In this document: positions 49,294-59,211 of the stretch, piece by piece
How the letters are laid out: every line of letters starts with the position of its first letter
Numbering within the stretch: the stretch's first letter is position 1
Assembly (NCBI RefSeq): GCF_000773975.1
Contig: NZ_JRUQ01000045.1
Span: 1-64,000, forward strand
DNA: 64,000 nucleotides
Source of the DNA: Erwinia typographi
GTDB lineage: Bacteria > Pseudomonadota > Gammaproteobacteria > Enterobacterales > Enterobacteriaceae
Reading direction: 5' to 3'
The notes under the pieces: generated by a model
What the model saw: the letters and a program-made list of their open reading frames with translations, nothing else
Database searches by the model: none
Told to the model about the DNA's origin: nothing
Position numbers and translations under genes: made by a program

Positions 49294-50925
49294 TCAGGCC
49301 CGGCACGATTTGACCATGTCGAGCGTCGGCTGGTACTCCCTGGTTTGCACGTTCATCATCCCCAGCAGCGTATGGAAAATATTGTCCTGAGAGACCGCCT
49401 CGGTTTTAGCCGCCTGAAGCAGGCACTGCTGGTTGATGCCGTAGGTGCTGGCATAATCGGCTGACAGCCACAGCAGGAAGGGGATATGCGTTTGCTGAGA
49501 CGGAGCAAACAGGTAAGGCGTGCCGTGCAGGTAGATGCCGTGTTCCCCTAACGATTCGCCGTGATCGGACAGATAGACCAGCGCCACGTTAAACCGGCTG
49601 CTGTAGGATTTCAGCAGGCTGATGGTGCTGTCGACCATCGAATCGGTATACAGAACCGAGTTGTCATAAGTGTTAACCAGCGCCTGACTGTCGCAGTCCT
49701 GAATCTGGTTACTGTCGCAGGTCGGGGTGAATTTGCGCATCTCAGCCGGGTAACGCAGATGGTACGCCGGACCGTGGCTCCCCATCTGATGGAGCACAAT
49801 CAGCGTGTCGTCTTTTACGCTATCAATGTAGTTATTCAGCCGGTGTAACAGCACCTCATCAAGGCAGTAGTCGCGCTGGCAGAGTTCGCTAACCTGCCAT
49901 TTAGTCATATCCGTATGCGGAACGCGATCGCAAGCGCCTTTACAGCCGCCGTCGTTTTCACGCCACAGAACGTTAACCCCGGCGTGAGCCATCACGTCAA
50001 GCACGCCCTCCTGATGACTGGCGAGCGTCGCGTTGTAGTGAGCGCGCGGCATGTTGGAGAACATACAGGGAACGGAGATCGCCGTTTCCGTTCCGCAGGA
50101 GCTGGCATTGGGATAGTAAATGACGTTGTCCTGCTTGAGTTTGGGATTGGTTTCGCGCCCGTAGCCACCCAGCGAGAAATTCTCCGCTCGTGCGGTTTCG
50201 CCCAGCACGAAGATCACCAGCGTCTTCTTCGTTTCTGCGGCGATCAGCGGCCCTTTTTGCGCATCCTGACCGATTTTCACCAGCGTCCGATCGCCCGCCA
50301 GCCAGCGATTATCCGCGTAATGGCCGACGCCGCTGACCACGTTGGCTGGCGTAATCATCTTCACCAGCCCTTTGTTATTGCGCACCAGAGAGGCGTAATC
50401 TTTATAAAAAAGTGCGGCAATCAGCAAAATCACCACCACAGAGGCCAGCGCTAACACCGCGCGCCAGGCAATGTTCATCCACCAGGGACGGTTGTTGCTA
50501 ATCTTAACTGCGGCAACCAGCACCGCAGGAACTGCGCCAATTAACGTCATCCACAACAGGTAGCGCAGGCTAAAAAGGGCAGTGGCTTCCTGCGCATCCG
50601 TTTCGAAAACGTTCTGGATCATATTGGTGTCAATGACCGTTCCGAAGCTGTAGATAAAGTAGTTGGCTGCCGCACTGGAGAGCAACAGAATGATTAGCAG
50701 CGGTTTACGTAGCCAGGGCACGGCAACCACGCTAAACAGAAACAGGAAGGCGCTGAACAGCACCACCGGAATGGTGGCGGCAAAAATATAGTCGTGCAGA
50801 GAAGTATAGGGAATGGTTTCCCATGTCCTGCCGAGGAACACCGCGTTCAGAATAAAAGTAAAGAAAAGCGCGAGGTAGAGCGTAAAACTGTTTTCGTTAC
50901 ACTGTAACTTAGGCAGAGCGTTCAT
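49294..50925 (-). CDS. eptA: Lipid A phosphoethanolamine transferase, EptA family
   Basis: The enzyme moves phosphoethanolamine from phosphatidylethanolamine to lipid A, lowering negative charge and binding of polymyxins. The 543-residue protein has five N-terminal membrane helices (about 15-190) and a periplasmic sulfatase-fold domain. The nucleophile Thr281 is in CGTETAISVPCMF with the disulfide pair Cys277/Cys287; metal ligands are in ETARAENFS, the DHGES motif and HGTPY. GGATAG precedes the start. It is not found here in E. coli K-12, where eptA is next to basSR. No BasRS genes are nearby. Confidence 0.92.
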   Translation of the reverse strand: MNALPKLQCNENSFTLYLALFFTFILNAVFLGRTWETIPYTSLHDYIFAATIPVVLFSAFLFLFSVVAVPWLRKPLLIILLLSSAAANYFIYSFGTVIDTNMIQNVFETDAQEATALFSLRYLLWMTLIGAVPAVLVAAVKISNNRPWWMNIAWRAVLALASVVVILLIAALFYKDYASLVRNNKGLVKMITPANVVSGVGHYADNRWLAGDRTLVKIGQDAQKGPLIAAETKKTLVIFVLGETARAENFSLGGYGRETNPKLKQDNVIYYPNASSCGTETAISVPCMFSNMPRAHYNATLASHQEGVLDVMAHAGVNVLWRENDGGCKGACDRVPHTDMTKWQVSELCQRDYCLDEVLLHRLNNYIDSVKDDTLIVLHQMGSHGPAYHLRYPAEMRKFTPTCDSNQIQDCDSQALVNTYDNSVLYTDSMVDSTISLLKSYSSRFNVALVYLSDHGESLGEHGIYLHGTPYLFAPSQQTHIPFLLWLSADYASTYGINQQCLLQAAKTEAVSQDNIFHTLLGMMNVQTREYQPTLDMVKSCRA

Positions 50926-50993
50926 GACTATCCATCAGCAAATATTACTGCGCAGAGGATAGCGTTGTAACCTTAGTGAAACCTTAACCAGCG

Positions 50994-51935
50994 TTAAGCA
51001 ATAGCTGATGACGCGGTGCTGTCCAGCTTTCGCTGGCACGCTGCCATAATAGTCTCCCGCAGCCAGCGGTGCTCAGGATTGGCGTGCAGGCGGGGATGCC
51101 AGATGGCCGAAATTTTGATCGGCGGTGTCACCACCGGCAGCTCAAAACAGGCCACCCCGGCTTGTTCCGGATTGCCGGGGAAACAGCCTGATGCCGATAA
51201 AGGGACCAGCCCGATAAGATCTGAATGGCGTACGATATTGATAGCATTGGCGAAGCCGGGGACAACCATAATGATCCGGCGCTGTAATCCCTGTCGTGCC
51301 AGTGCGGTGTCCACGGGGCCATACAGTTTATTTTTGCGCGAAACCACCACATGTGCATAGCTGACGTAGCGTTCGGCCGTTACGCCGGGATCTTGTAGCA
51401 AAGGATGATTGCTGCGGCAGATACCGACAAAGTGGTCGCTAAACAATGTTCGGGTCTTAAGCTCAGGGGCACTGGTACCGAGTACGCCAATTTCCAGGTC
51501 AATAGTCCCGTCGCGCAAAGGCTGGGCGTCCTTATCATATTTAGCCACAAAACTCAGGCGCACGCCGGGGGCCTTATTTTGCAATTCGACAGCCAGCGCC
51601 GTAGCGGTCAGATCAATGAAGCCCTCACTCGCCCGGAGGGTAAAGTTGTGCTTAAGCGTGGCAAGGTTTAACGCTTTTTGGGCGGGTTGCAGCAGGGCAT
51701 AGGCGTTACGGGTAGTCTCGCGTACGCGTTCGGTCAGCTCAAGCGCATAAGGCGTCGGCACTAACTGGCGGCCAGCCTGTACCAGCAGTGGGTCATGAGT
51801 GGCCTTGCGCAGACGCGTCAGGTTACGGCTCATGGCCGATATGCTCAGACCCATGCGCTGTGCCGCCCCGGTAACGCTTCGCTCGGCCAGTAAAGCATCC
51901 AGCGCCTTGAGTAAATTCATATCGATATCAGGCAT
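50994..51935 (-). CDS. LysR-type transcriptional regulator
   Basis: The 313-residue protein has an N-terminal helix-turn-helix (NLLKALDALLAERSVTGAAQRMGLS cut here by wording) and a LysR substrate-binding domain. It is divergent from an SDR gene across 119 bases, the usual arrangement for a LysR protein controlling its neighbour. Its place between eptA and ydhL is not seen in E. coli. The opening MPDIDMNLLKAL resembles the NodD/LeuO-like branch. The ligand is unknown. Confidence 0.88.
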   Translation of the reverse strand: MPDIDMNLLKALDALLAERSVTGAAQRMGLSISAMSRNLTRLRKATHDPLLVQAGRQLVPTPYALELTERVRETTRNAYALLQPAQKALNLATLKHNFTLRASEGFIDLTATALAVELQNKAPGVRLSFVAKYDKDAQPLRDGTIDLEIGVLGTSAPELKTRTLFSDHFVGICRSNHPLLQDPGVTAERYVSYAHVVVSRKNKLYGPVDTALARQGLQRRIIMVVPGFANAINIVRHSDLIGLVPLSASGCFPGNPEQAGVACFELPVVTPPIKISAIWHPRLHANPEHRWLRETIMAACQRKLDSTASSAIA

Positions 51936-51963
51936 AGTCAGACAGCTCAGTGGTTTGCGTTCA

Positions 51964-52003
51964 GTGCAATCTATTATTGCATGTCGCGCGTCTGGTGCAA
52001 TCT
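51964..52003. promoter_or_regulatory. Probable LysR operator region between regulator and SDR gene
   Basis: TGCAAT (51965-51970) and ATTGCA (51976-51981) form a perfect inverted repeat with a five-base centre, and GTGCAATCT occurs at 51964-51972 and again at 51995-52003, about three helical turns apart. Paired sites of this kind are usual for LysR-type regulators. Confidence 0.6.
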
Positions 52004-52054
52004 TATGCCTGCCTGTAAGCTCACAATTCGTACATTTTCACTGGAGTTAGCACT

Positions 52055-52777
52055 ATGGCTGAATCAACTATAAAGTCTGCGGCACCCCGTATATTGCTGA
52101 TTGGCGCATCCCGAGGTATCGGTCTGGCGATGGCTGAAGAGTTACTCAGGCGTCACTGGCAGGTTACTGCTACCGTTCGTGGCTCCGGGCACACTGCGCT
52201 ACACGATTTGTCTGCAAGGTATCCGCAGGAGCTGACCATTGAGCACCTGGACATGACGGAGACGGCCCAGCTTACGGCTCTCCATCAGCGGCTTACGGGC
52301 CAGCGTTTTGATGTCCTGTTCATCAATGCCGGGACCTCCAACCGGAATCCGGATGAAACGATTGCCGAGGTCAGCACCGAAGAATTTGTCTATCTGATGA
52401 TCACTAATGCGCTATCACCCATGCGAACCGTTGAGACTCTGCAAGAGCTGGTAGAGGCAGACGGTCTGATTGGCATCATGTCTTCCGGTCAGGGAAGTAT
52501 TGGCAATAACACCAAAGGCGGGAAAGAGCTCTATCGCGGTACCAAAGCCGCGCTGAACCAGTACATGCGCAGCTATGCCGTCCGGGAAGCTGAAAGGCAC
52601 CCCGCACGTTCTTTGCTGCTTCTTGCCCCCGGCTGGATTCGTACTGACCTGGGAGGAAGCGACGCCGCTTTTAGTTTGCAGGAGACCATTCCTGACATTA
52701 TCAGTACCATAGAGGCCAGACGCGGCAAACCGGGCCTGCAATATTCAGACCGTTTTGGCAAGGTAGTCCCATGGTAA
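52055..52777 (+). CDS. Short-chain dehydrogenase/reductase
   Basis: The 240-residue protein has the classical SDR layout: the nucleotide motif GASRGIG (17-23), INAG in the fourth strand, the catalytic Ser in IMSSGQGS and the pair Tyr160/Lys164 (YRGTK). The basic Arg after the glycine motif region and in TVRGSG suggests NADPH. The substrate cannot be read from sequence. GGAG precedes the start. It is probably controlled by the divergent LysR protein. Confidence 0.9.
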   Translation: MAESTIKSAAPRILLIGASRGIGLAMAEELLRRHWQVTATVRGSGHTALHDLSARYPQELTIEHLDMTETAQLTALHQRLTGQRFDVLFINAGTSNRNPDETIAEVSTEEFVYLMITNALSPMRTVETLQELVEADGLIGIMSSGQGSIGNNTKGGKELYRGTKAALNQYMRSYAVREAERHPARSLLLLAPGWIRTDLGGSDAAFSLQETIPDIISTIEARRGKPGLQYSDRFGKVVPW

Positions 52778-52955
52778 ATTGCAACGTTCGTCTGCCTTTG
52801 AGTGCGTTGAAGAGCATTTACTGACGGAGGAAGTGCTACAGGTAAAGCATGATGCAAAGCGATGCCCTAAATAAAAAAAAATGTCCTGAGACTTGCGAAC
52901 GGAGAATAACCGATCTTCAATAAAGGGTTATCTTATCAGCCGGTCAGGAGGGGCG

Positions 52956-53195
52956 GTGGCAGAGCAACTTGAGTTTTTCCCGGTTCCAAGCCCCTGTCGG
53001 GGAATATGCCAGTCCGACGACCGCGGCTACTGTCGTGGCTGCCTGCGCAGCCGCGAAGAGCGCTTCGGCTGGATGAAATTCACCGATGCGCAAAAGCGGG
53101 ACGTTCTGCGGCTTTGCCGCCAGCGCTTGCTGCGCCAGCAGCGTGCGGGGAAGGTGGATGCCCCCGACCGACCGGATCAGCCGGAGCTGTTTTGA
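52956..53195 (+). CDS. ydhL: DUF1289 protein YdhL
   Basis: The 79-residue protein has four closely placed cysteines (SPCRGICQSDDRGYCRGCLR), a likely metal-binding site of the DUF1289 family, and an Arg-rich C-terminus. The GTG at 52956 follows AGGAGGGGC and gives the same length as E. coli YdhL. The function is unknown. It converges with ydhK. In E. coli ydhF and sodC lie between ydhL and ydhK; here the genes are 25 bases apart. Confidence 0.92.
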   Translation: MAEQLEFFPVPSPCRGICQSDDRGYCRGCLRSREERFGWMKFTDAQKRDVLRLCRQRLLRQQRAGKVDAPDRPDQPELF

Positions 53196-53220
53196 GGCGT
53201 CTACTGCCCCTGTTGTGGCG

Positions 53221-55236
53221 CTATGCCGACCGGGCCTCTTCGGGCAGCGCCTGCTGAAGCTGTGACAGCGAACAGTACAAACGCCAGATAATGCCCGCCA
53301 GTTCGGTTTCCCTCGCGCCGCCTGCGGCGGCCAGCGTGGTGACCATATCCTGCAACTCCTCAAGCGTAGCCGTCAGCGAACTATGATGAACCCCCCGTTC
53401 GCTAATGATGCGGTGCAAATCCCTTAACGTGGCGTCACGCATTGCCGCCAGCGTCTCAGCGTCGGTGTGCCAGTCGCGCAGCTGCCAGACAATATGCGAG
53501 CAGTTAAGCAGCACCACGCCCCAGCGCAACAGCCAGAGGCGGGCCTGATCGTCGCGGCTGCTGTTCAACTGGTCGACACGATGGTAGATCAGCGACTCAA
53601 AGCTGCTCTGGCTGAGATGAGGGCGGCGGCTGAGCTGGTCAAGAAACTCCCGCCGCAGCGCACGGATATGCCGACGGCTGCGGCGTTTGTCCGAGCTGGG
53701 GCGCAGGATCTGGAAAGCCAGCCACGCCAGCATCACGCCGATCACCTTGGCAAGATTGTCGTTCAAAAACGACTGGTAATCGTAAGTGGGTGGGTTGGTC
53801 ACCGCCAGAAACGACCCGCCAAAAACGATCAGCTGGGCCCAAAGGCTGGCGCGCTTCTTCTGCTGTAGCTTAAACAGTTGCAGAGTAATCAGCAGCGGAA
53901 AAAGGAAAATCAAAAATTGCCACAGTACGGTGATCTGCACCATCAGGCCAAATTTGATAATGAAGCTGAAAACGGAGAGCAGCAGCAGCGTTTTAAGCAG
54001 CAGCGATACGCTGTTGCTGGGAGAGGGAACCGAGGAGTAGAGCACGCAGGCGATCGCCGCCAGCGTAATGGCGGCATCCCCGGCATCCCACTGCGTGGTA
54101 AGGGTAAAGGCGCAGCCCAGCATGATCACCGTGAAGGTGCGCAGGGCGCTCCAGCTGGCCTCTGCGCTGTCGGTATGGCGGGCAAGGGCCGGCACCGCAG
54201 GGGGAGAGAGGCTGCTATCCGCATCCGCCCGCTCAAACTGCCGTAGCCAGCGGCTGATGTTGAGGTACATCCAGCAGAAATAACGCAGGCGTTGCAGGAA
54301 GGCCAGATGGCGATAATCATCTTTATCCGTGGGTGCCGCGGCGCTGAGAATTTGCGCCAGTCGATATTTATTACAGTCGCTTTTCGCCAGCTCCTTCAGC
54401 AGTTCCTGTAGCGCGCTGAACAGTGCCTCCGGCGGGTCCTGCCAGTTCAGCAACATGCGCCGCAGGCTGGAGATCACGCTGGTCATTCGCAGCTGCTGGT
54501 GCAGAACATAGTTAAGCACGTTGTTTTGGCGGCGAAAGCGGTAGTGGCTCCAGAATGCCTGAATGCGCAGCAGATTCATGGTGAGGATTTGGGCGATCAC
54601 GCTTTCATGTGCGCTGCGAACGTTGTCGGTAGTCTCCTTTTGTAGCAGCAGCCCGGCATGTTCAAGCAGTTTGTTGTGCATCTCTTTCAGGGAATTGATC
54701 AACGTATCGCCGTCCGAGGTGCTGGGCAGGATCATCATCATCAGGCCGCCGCACAGGATGCCGGAGATCACTTCGCAGACCCTTGCCTGGGTAATATCCC
54801 ACAGATCGTTAATGTCGGTGATATTGACCGTGGTGAAAGCGATGATCGCGGCGGTATAGCCCGCAAGCGAGAAGGCGTAGGCGACGTTGTTTTGATAATG
54901 GTTGGCAACCCAGGTACAAAGCGCCAGCCAGGCGGACATGGCCAGCGCAAACAGCCAGGGTTCGTTAAGCGTATGCCCGGCAATCAGCAGCGCGGCGCCG
55001 GCGCCCAGCAGGCTGCCGGCAATACGCCCCAGGCTTTTGCTGATCGCGCCGCCGACGGTGGGGAAGCTCACCACCGCCGCCGAGGTCATCGCCCAGTAGG
55101 GTTCGTCCAGCTGGAGCCCATAGGCGATGCTCAGGGCAAGGCACATGGCGATAGCGTTGCGCAGGGCATAGCGCCACTGGCCCGCCGTGGCCTTTATCCA
55201 CGGCAGATTCTGCCACTCAAGCCAGCTCAGGTTCAT
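53221..55236 (-). CDS. ydhK: FUSC-family efflux protein YdhK
   Basis: The 671-residue inner-membrane protein has two blocks of membrane helices (about 20-170 and 365-500), each with a cytoplasmic part, in the manner of AaeB/FUSC aromatic acid exporters. It aligns with E. coli YdhK. Its start overlaps the ydhJ stop by four bases, so the two form a unit with the membrane fusion protein. The substrate is not known; aromatic acids are a family-based guess. Confidence 0.91.
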   Translation of the reverse strand: MNLSWLEWQNLPWIKATAGQWRYALRNAIAMCLALSIAYGLQLDEPYWAMTSAAVVSFPTVGGAISKSLGRIAGSLLGAGAALLIAGHTLNEPWLFALAMSAWLALCTWVANHYQNNVAYAFSLAGYTAAIIAFTTVNITDINDLWDITQARVCEVISGILCGGLMMMILPSTSDGDTLINSLKEMHNKLLEHAGLLLQKETTDNVRSAHESVIAQILTMNLLRIQAFWSHYRFRRQNNVLNYVLHQQLRMTSVISSLRRMLLNWQDPPEALFSALQELLKELAKSDCNKYRLAQILSAAAPTDKDDYRHLAFLQRLRYFCWMYLNISRWLRQFERADADSSLSPPAVPALARHTDSAEASWSALRTFTVIMLGCAFTLTTQWDAGDAAITLAAIACVLYSSVPSPSNSVSLLLKTLLLLSVFSFIIKFGLMVQITVLWQFLIFLFPLLITLQLFKLQQKKRASLWAQLIVFGGSFLAVTNPPTYDYQSFLNDNLAKVIGVMLAWLAFQILRPSSDKRRSRRHIRALRREFLDQLSRRPHLSQSSFESLIYHRVDQLNSSRDDQARLWLLRWGVVLLNCSHIVWQLRDWHTDAETLAAMRDATLRDLHRIISERGVHHSSLTATLEELQDMVTTLAAAGGARETELAGIIWRLYCSLSQLQQALPEEARSA

Positions 55237-56090
55237 GGCTGGACGGAGACGGTGCAGGTTGTGCCAGCGATCAGCGGCAGATCCTCAGGGATCGCCGTCA
55301 GGCGGATGCGTACCGGCACGCGCTGGGCCAGTTGTACCCAGGGAACGTTAGGTTTGATATCCGGCAGCAGTCCGCTGTCGGTTTCCACGCTCTGATCGTA
55401 GATCGCCCGCCCGATGCTTTCGACTTCGCCCTGCAGCTCCCGACTGTCACTGTAGAGGCGGATCGAGGCTTTATAGCCCGGACGGATGTGGCGCAGCTTG
55501 GTCTCTTCAAAGTAGCCCATCACGTAGAACGAATGGCTGTCAACCAGCGCAAAGACCGGCGTGCCGCTGGTGGCATAGTTGCCGGGACGCACCGCCAGAT
55601 TGCTTATCCAGCCGTCGGTTGGCGCGGTAATTTCCGTCTGCGACAGATTCCAGTTTGCCTGGTCCAGCTCGGCCTGCGCGGCTTTAGCCGCCGCGTCCAT
55701 CGCTTTGGCGCTGAGGTTGGCGGCATCCAGATCTTCGGCGGATATCACATTGCGCGGCAGACTCTGGCGACGGCGCGCCTCGTGCTGAGCTTTGAGCAGG
55801 TCCGACTGCGCTTTTGCCAGCTGCGACTGGGCGTTCAGCACCGCGATACGGTAGGGTTCCTTATCGAGTACCATCAGCGTGGCGCCCTTGCTGACAAACT
55901 GATTGTCTTTAATCGGCAACTGCTCAATACGACCTGAAACCTGCGGCGTCACGTTAACCATCTCGGCTCGCACCTTGCCGTCTCTGGTCCACGGCGACTG
56001 CATATAGTAATTCCACAGCCACCAGGCGGCACACAGGGCGGCCGCAAAGAAAATCACCGTAGTGAAATATTTTAAGGTACTGAATTTCAT
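55233..56090 (-). CDS. ydhJ: HlyD-family membrane fusion protein YdhJ
   Basis: The 285-residue protein has one N-terminal membrane anchor (about 8-28), a split biotinyl-lipoyl domain around a coiled coil (about 70-150) and a beta-barrel, as in AaeA/EmrA. It should link YdhK to an outer-membrane channel. It aligns with E. coli YdhJ over its length. It starts just after ydhI. Confidence 0.93.
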   Translation of the reverse strand: MKFSTLKYFTTVIFFAAALCAAWWLWNYYMQSPWTRDGKVRAEMVNVTPQVSGRIEQLPIKDNQFVSKGATLMVLDKEPYRIAVLNAQSQLAKAQSDLLKAQHEARRRQSLPRNVISAEDLDAANLSAKAMDAAAKAAQAELDQANWNLSQTEITAPTDGWISNLAVRPGNYATSGTPVFALVDSHSFYVMGYFEETKLRHIRPGYKASIRLYSDSRELQGEVESIGRAIYDQSVETDSGLLPDIKPNVPWVQLAQRVPVRIRLTAIPEDLPLIAGTTCTVSVQP

Positions 56091-56094
56091 CTAA

Positions 56095-56331
56095 TCACCA
56101 GGAAATAAGCAGCCACAGCGATGCGCTGACGCAGAGAATAAAAAGGGAGAGATCGAGCAGAGTGGGATGCCAGATTTCACCTGAATAGATCCAGCCTCGC
56201 AGCAGCGGGTGGAGCAACAACCAGAGGAAAAATCCCAGCAGCACGGCCTTGAACAGCGGTGGGAAATAGACCGAAGCGCCGAACACTAAGTCGGTCAGCG
56301 GTGAAAAAGATGATGGATGGAGATTAAGCAC
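56095..56331 (-). CDS. ydhI: DUF1656 small membrane protein YdhI
   Basis: The 78-residue protein has two hydrophobic helices and matches E. coli YdhI in length ([27 protein letters not shown]). It is the DUF1656 partner of AaeX type often found with FUSC efflux pairs. The GTG at 56331 is chosen because AGGAGG lies nine bases upstream. Confidence 0.9.
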   Translation of the reverse strand: MLNLHPSSFSPLTDLVFGASVYFPPLFKAVLLGFFLWLLLHPLLRGWIYSGEIWHPTLLDLSLFILCVSASLWLLISW

Positions 56332-56451
56332 GGGGAACGTCCTCCTTGCCTGGCCGCGTGCGGCGTGCCGGGTAATCAATACGTTTCATATCGGATGAAT
56401 TTGTATTTTGTCCTGTATACTCGCAGAATAGTCTAAAATGAGGCATGATAG

Positions 56452-56463
56452 CTAGCAAGCTAA
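56452..56463 (+). promoter_or_regulatory. SlyA autoregulatory site
   Basis: CTAGCAAGCTAA differs in one base from the SlyA consensus TTAGCAAGCTAA and lies about ten bases before the slyA coding region. TATACT (56416-56421) may be the -10 of slyA. Auto-repression is known in the enteric homologues. Confidence 0.75.
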
Positions 56464-56473
56464 TTATAAGGAG

Positions 56474-56917
56474 ATGAAATTGGATACCCCACTAGGAACG
56501 GACCTCGCAAGATTAGTGCGCATCTGGCGCTCTTTGATCGATCAGCGTCTCAAGCCACTTGAGCTGACGCAAACTCACTGGGTAACGCTGCACAATATCC
56601 ATCAGCTGCCGCCGGAGCAGTCGCAGATTCAGCTGGCCAAGGCGATTGGTATTGAGCAACCGTCGCTGGTGCGCACGCTGGATCAGCTGGAAGAGAAGGG
56701 CTTAATCACCCGGACGACCTGCGCCAGCGACCGCCGTGCGAAACGGATCAAATTGACGGTGGAAGCTGCGCCGATCATCACTCAGGTTGAGCATGTTATT
56801 GATGCGACCAGGGATGACATACTGACGGGCATCTCACAGAGTGAGATTGATAAAATGGTCACGCTGATTGCCCGTCTGGAAAAAAATATTCTGGAACTGC
56901 AAAACCGCGACGATTAG
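56474..56917 (+). CDS. slyA: MarR-family regulator SlyA
   Basis: SlyA is a winged-helix dimer that counters H-NS and affects virulence and stress genes; in plant-associated relatives (Hor/RovA/Rap) it controls pathogenicity factors. The 147-residue protein has the highly conserved core [17 protein letters not shown] and the recognition region [18 protein letters not shown]. The ribosome site AAGGAG directly abuts the ATG at 56474, so a TTG at 56480 may be the true start. Confidence 0.95.
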   Translation: MKLDTPLGTDLARLVRIWRSLIDQRLKPLELTQTHWVTLHNIHQLPPEQSQIQLAKAIGIEQPSLVRTLDQLEEKGLITRTTCASDRRAKRIKLTVEAAPIITQVEHVIDATRDDILTGISQSEIDKMVTLIARLEKNILELQNRDD

Positions 56918-56944
56918 AAAAACCGGCTGACGCCGGTTTTTTTT
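56918..56944. terminator. Bidirectional terminator between slyA and slyB
   Basis: AAAAACCGGC and GCCGGTTTTTTTT form a hairpin around TGAC (stem 56922-56927 and 56932-56937). T runs on both strands suit the convergent genes. Confidence 0.88.
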
Positions 56945-56947
56945 CGC

Positions 56948-57415
56948 TTAACGAGGTGACACTGTAACCTGACTGCCGTTGGAGGCCATGGCGACACGCT
57001 GGCCTACAGCGTAGCGGCTGGCGGCCTGCTTCTGCACCACCATGATCGTGTTGCCGTCATCTTTACGAATTTCCAGCTCAACACCCTGCGATTTGTTCAT
57101 CGCGCCCTGTACGCCCTGACCCGCAACGCCGCCAGCAACCGCGCCGGCTGCTGTTGCCAGGCTGCGTCCTGCGCCGCCGCCGACCGTGTTACCGAGGAAG
57201 CCGCCCAGTACGGCGCCGCCGATGGCACCAATGACGTTGCTGTCATCCCCGCCCTGAATCTGCACCGGACGAACGGAAACCAGCGTGCCGTAGGTGACGT
57301 TTTGCACCTGCTTGGCTTCTGAAGCACTGTAAACATCGCCGGAAAGCGTGTCAGTATTGGAGCATCCTGCCAATGTTACGCCGGTCAGCGCCACGATTAA
57401 TAAACGCTTTATCAT
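56948..57415 (-). CDS. slyB: Outer membrane lipoprotein SlyB
   Basis: The 155-residue lipoprotein has lipobox LAGC (Cys18), a glycine-rich region (IGGAVLGGFLGNTVGGGAG) of the glycine-zipper 2TM type and a C-terminal beta-rich domain. In E. coli it is controlled by PhoPQ and helps protect outer-membrane proteins under stress. TATAAT on the minus strand (57475-57480) is a likely -10; no clear PhoP box was found above it. Confidence 0.95.
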   Translation of the reverse strand: MIKRLLIVALTGVTLAGCSNTDTLSGDVYSASEAKQVQNVTYGTLVSVRPVQIQGGDDSNVIGAIGGAVLGGFLGNTVGGGAGRSLATAAGAVAGGVAGQGVQGAMNKSQGVELEIRKDDGNTIMVVQKQAASRYAVGQRVAMASNGSQVTVSPR

Positions 57416-57692
57416 CGTTAAAACTCCTTAGTTTTCCATTTGCTGCAATTAGTTGCGCAGCGATCGATAGAGTAATTATATGGCAGAAGCCGCCATCCTG
57501 GGGAAAAAACTGCTGGCCCCAGCATAACGCAGCGCAAATAAACCATGAATCAATCGGCTGCAAAAGGGGCGAATCAGCGCCAGAAAACGCTACCAGCTTC
57601 AAAAATAGTTCGTTAATCATAGAATTGCTCAGGTAATTTTGCGACGCTGTAGGCAGGAACATACGTATACCCACAGCGGTTAAGGCGAAACC

Positions 57693-58814
57693 ATGAAATC
57701 AGGACGTTATATCGGCGTCATGTCCGGCACCAGCCTGGACGGTGTTGATGTAGTGCTGGCCGCCATCGACGATCAGATGGTGGCCCAGCAGGCCAGCTAC
57801 TGCCACCCTATGCCAGCAGACTTACGCCGCGACGTTCTTGCTATCTGCCAGGGACAGGCGCTGACGCTCTCTCAACTGGGGCAGATTGATACCCGGTTGG
57901 GGCGGCTGTTCGCCGAAGCGGTGCAGATCCTGCTCCAGCGTGAAGGGTTGGACAGTGGAGATATTACCGCTATTGGCTGCCACGGCCAGACCGTCTGGCA
58001 TGAACCGCAGGGGGAAGCCCCCAATACGCTGCAAATTGGCGACAACAATCAGATTGTCGCGGCCACTGGCATCACCGTAGTTGGCGACTTCCGCCGTCGT
58101 GATATGGCATTAGGCGGACAGGGCGCGCCGCTGGTTCCCGCCTTTCACGAGGCAATATTACTGCACCCGGACGAGCGGCGGATGGTGCTGAATATTGGCG
58201 GCATTGCCAATCTGTCGCTGCTGATCCCCGGCCAGCCGGTGGGCGGTTATGACACCGGCCCCGGCAATATGCTGCTGGACGCGTGGATCTGGCGGCATCA
58301 GCGCAAAGGGTATGATAAGGACGGGGAGTGGGGAAGCCAGGGCACCGTGGTCCTGCCGCTGCTGCAACAGATGCTGGCCGATCCCTGGTTCGCTCTGCCC
58401 GCGCCGAAATCGACCGGCCGCGAATACTTCAATATGTCCTGGGTCGAGCAGCAGCTTGCTACCTTCCCTGGCCTGCCTCCTCAGGACGTTCAGGCTACGC
58501 TGGTTGAGCTGACCGCCGCCACCATTGCCGAACAGGTGATGCTGAGCGGCGGCTGCGAACGGCTGCTGGTCTGCGGCGGCGGCAGCCGAAACCCGCTGCT
58601 GATGTCCCGCCTGGCGGCGCTGCTGCCCGGCACCGAAGTGGGCAGCACCGATGAGGCCGGGATCAGCGGCGATGATATGGAAGCGCTGGCGTTCGCCTGG
58701 CTGGCGTACCGCACGCTCTCCGGCCAGCCGGGAAATTTACCGTCGGTGACCGGGGCAAGAGAGGCTTCGATCCTTGGCGCGATTTATCCCGCCAACCCTG
58801 GCCGCTACCGCTAA
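57693..58814 (+). CDS. anmK: Anhydro-N-acetylmuramic acid kinase
   Basis: AnmK opens and phosphorylates 1,6-anhydro-MurNAc from murein recycling to give MurNAc 6-phosphate. The 373-residue protein begins [20 protein letters not shown], the ATP-binding loop of the family, with [11 protein letters not shown] and [15 protein letters not shown] in the core. The next gene, mliC, begins 21 bases downstream, the same order as in E. coli. Confidence 0.96.
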   Translation: MKSGRYIGVMSGTSLDGVDVVLAAIDDQMVAQQASYCHPMPADLRRDVLAICQGQALTLSQLGQIDTRLGRLFAEAVQILLQREGLDSGDITAIGCHGQTVWHEPQGEAPNTLQIGDNNQIVAATGITVVGDFRRRDMALGGQGAPLVPAFHEAILLHPDERRMVLNIGGIANLSLLIPGQPVGGYDTGPGNMLLDAWIWRHQRKGYDKDGEWGSQGTVVLPLLQQMLADPWFALPAPKSTGREYFNMSWVEQQLATFPGLPPQDVQATLVELTAATIAEQVMLSGGCERLLVCGGGSRNPLLMSRLAALLPGTEVGSTDEAGISGDDMEALAFAWLAYRTLSGQPGNLPSVTGAREASILGAIYPANPGRYR

Positions 58815-58835
58815 CCCTTTTTCGCAGGAGAGAAG

Positions 58836-59147
58836 ATGAAAAAAATTCTTTTAATGACCACCGTGGCGCTACTGTCGGGATGCAGCTATTTCCACTCCGC
58901 ACCGGACGAGCCAAAAACGCTGCATTACACCTGCGGCACGATGCCGCTAACCGTCACCGTTGATAACAGTCGCCAGCAGGTTAACCTGATTCTGGACGGC
59001 AACCCGCTGACGTTAAAACAGCAGGAGGCCGCGTCCGGCACGCGCTACGGCGATGGAAAATATGTTTTCTGGTCGAAAGGCGACGGGGCGTTTATTGAAC
59101 GTAACGATAAAATAATCATTAATGACTGCCGCCTGAACGGCAGTTAA
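58836..59147 (+). CDS. mliC: Membrane-bound lysozyme inhibitor MliC
   Basis: The 103-residue lipoprotein has lipobox LSGC (Cys16) and a small beta-barrel with the cysteines of YTCGTM and NDCRLNG. The [20 protein letters not shown] loop carries the conserved Ser and Lys that fill the active site of c-type lysozymes. It protects murein from host lysozyme. GGAGAG precedes the start. Confidence 0.95.
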   Translation: MKKILLMTTVALLSGCSYFHSAPDEPKTLHYTCGTMPLTVTVDNSRQQVNLILDGNPLTLKQQEAASGTRYGDGKYVFWSKGDGAFIERNDKIIINDCRLNGS

Positions 59148-59211
59148 CGCGTTGAAACCCATTGGGATGAAGCGCACAATGTCTCATCCCCTGTCAGCAG
59201 AAGCCCGAGCA

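Noticed and set aside
54658..55395. 245-codon plus-strand frame across ydhK and ydhJ
   Set aside because: Antisense to two conserved genes; composition is dominated by Gln, His and Gly, typical of a shadow.
57416..57692. PhoP box upstream of slyB
   Set aside because: No pair of GTTTA-type repeats at the right distance from the -10 was found.
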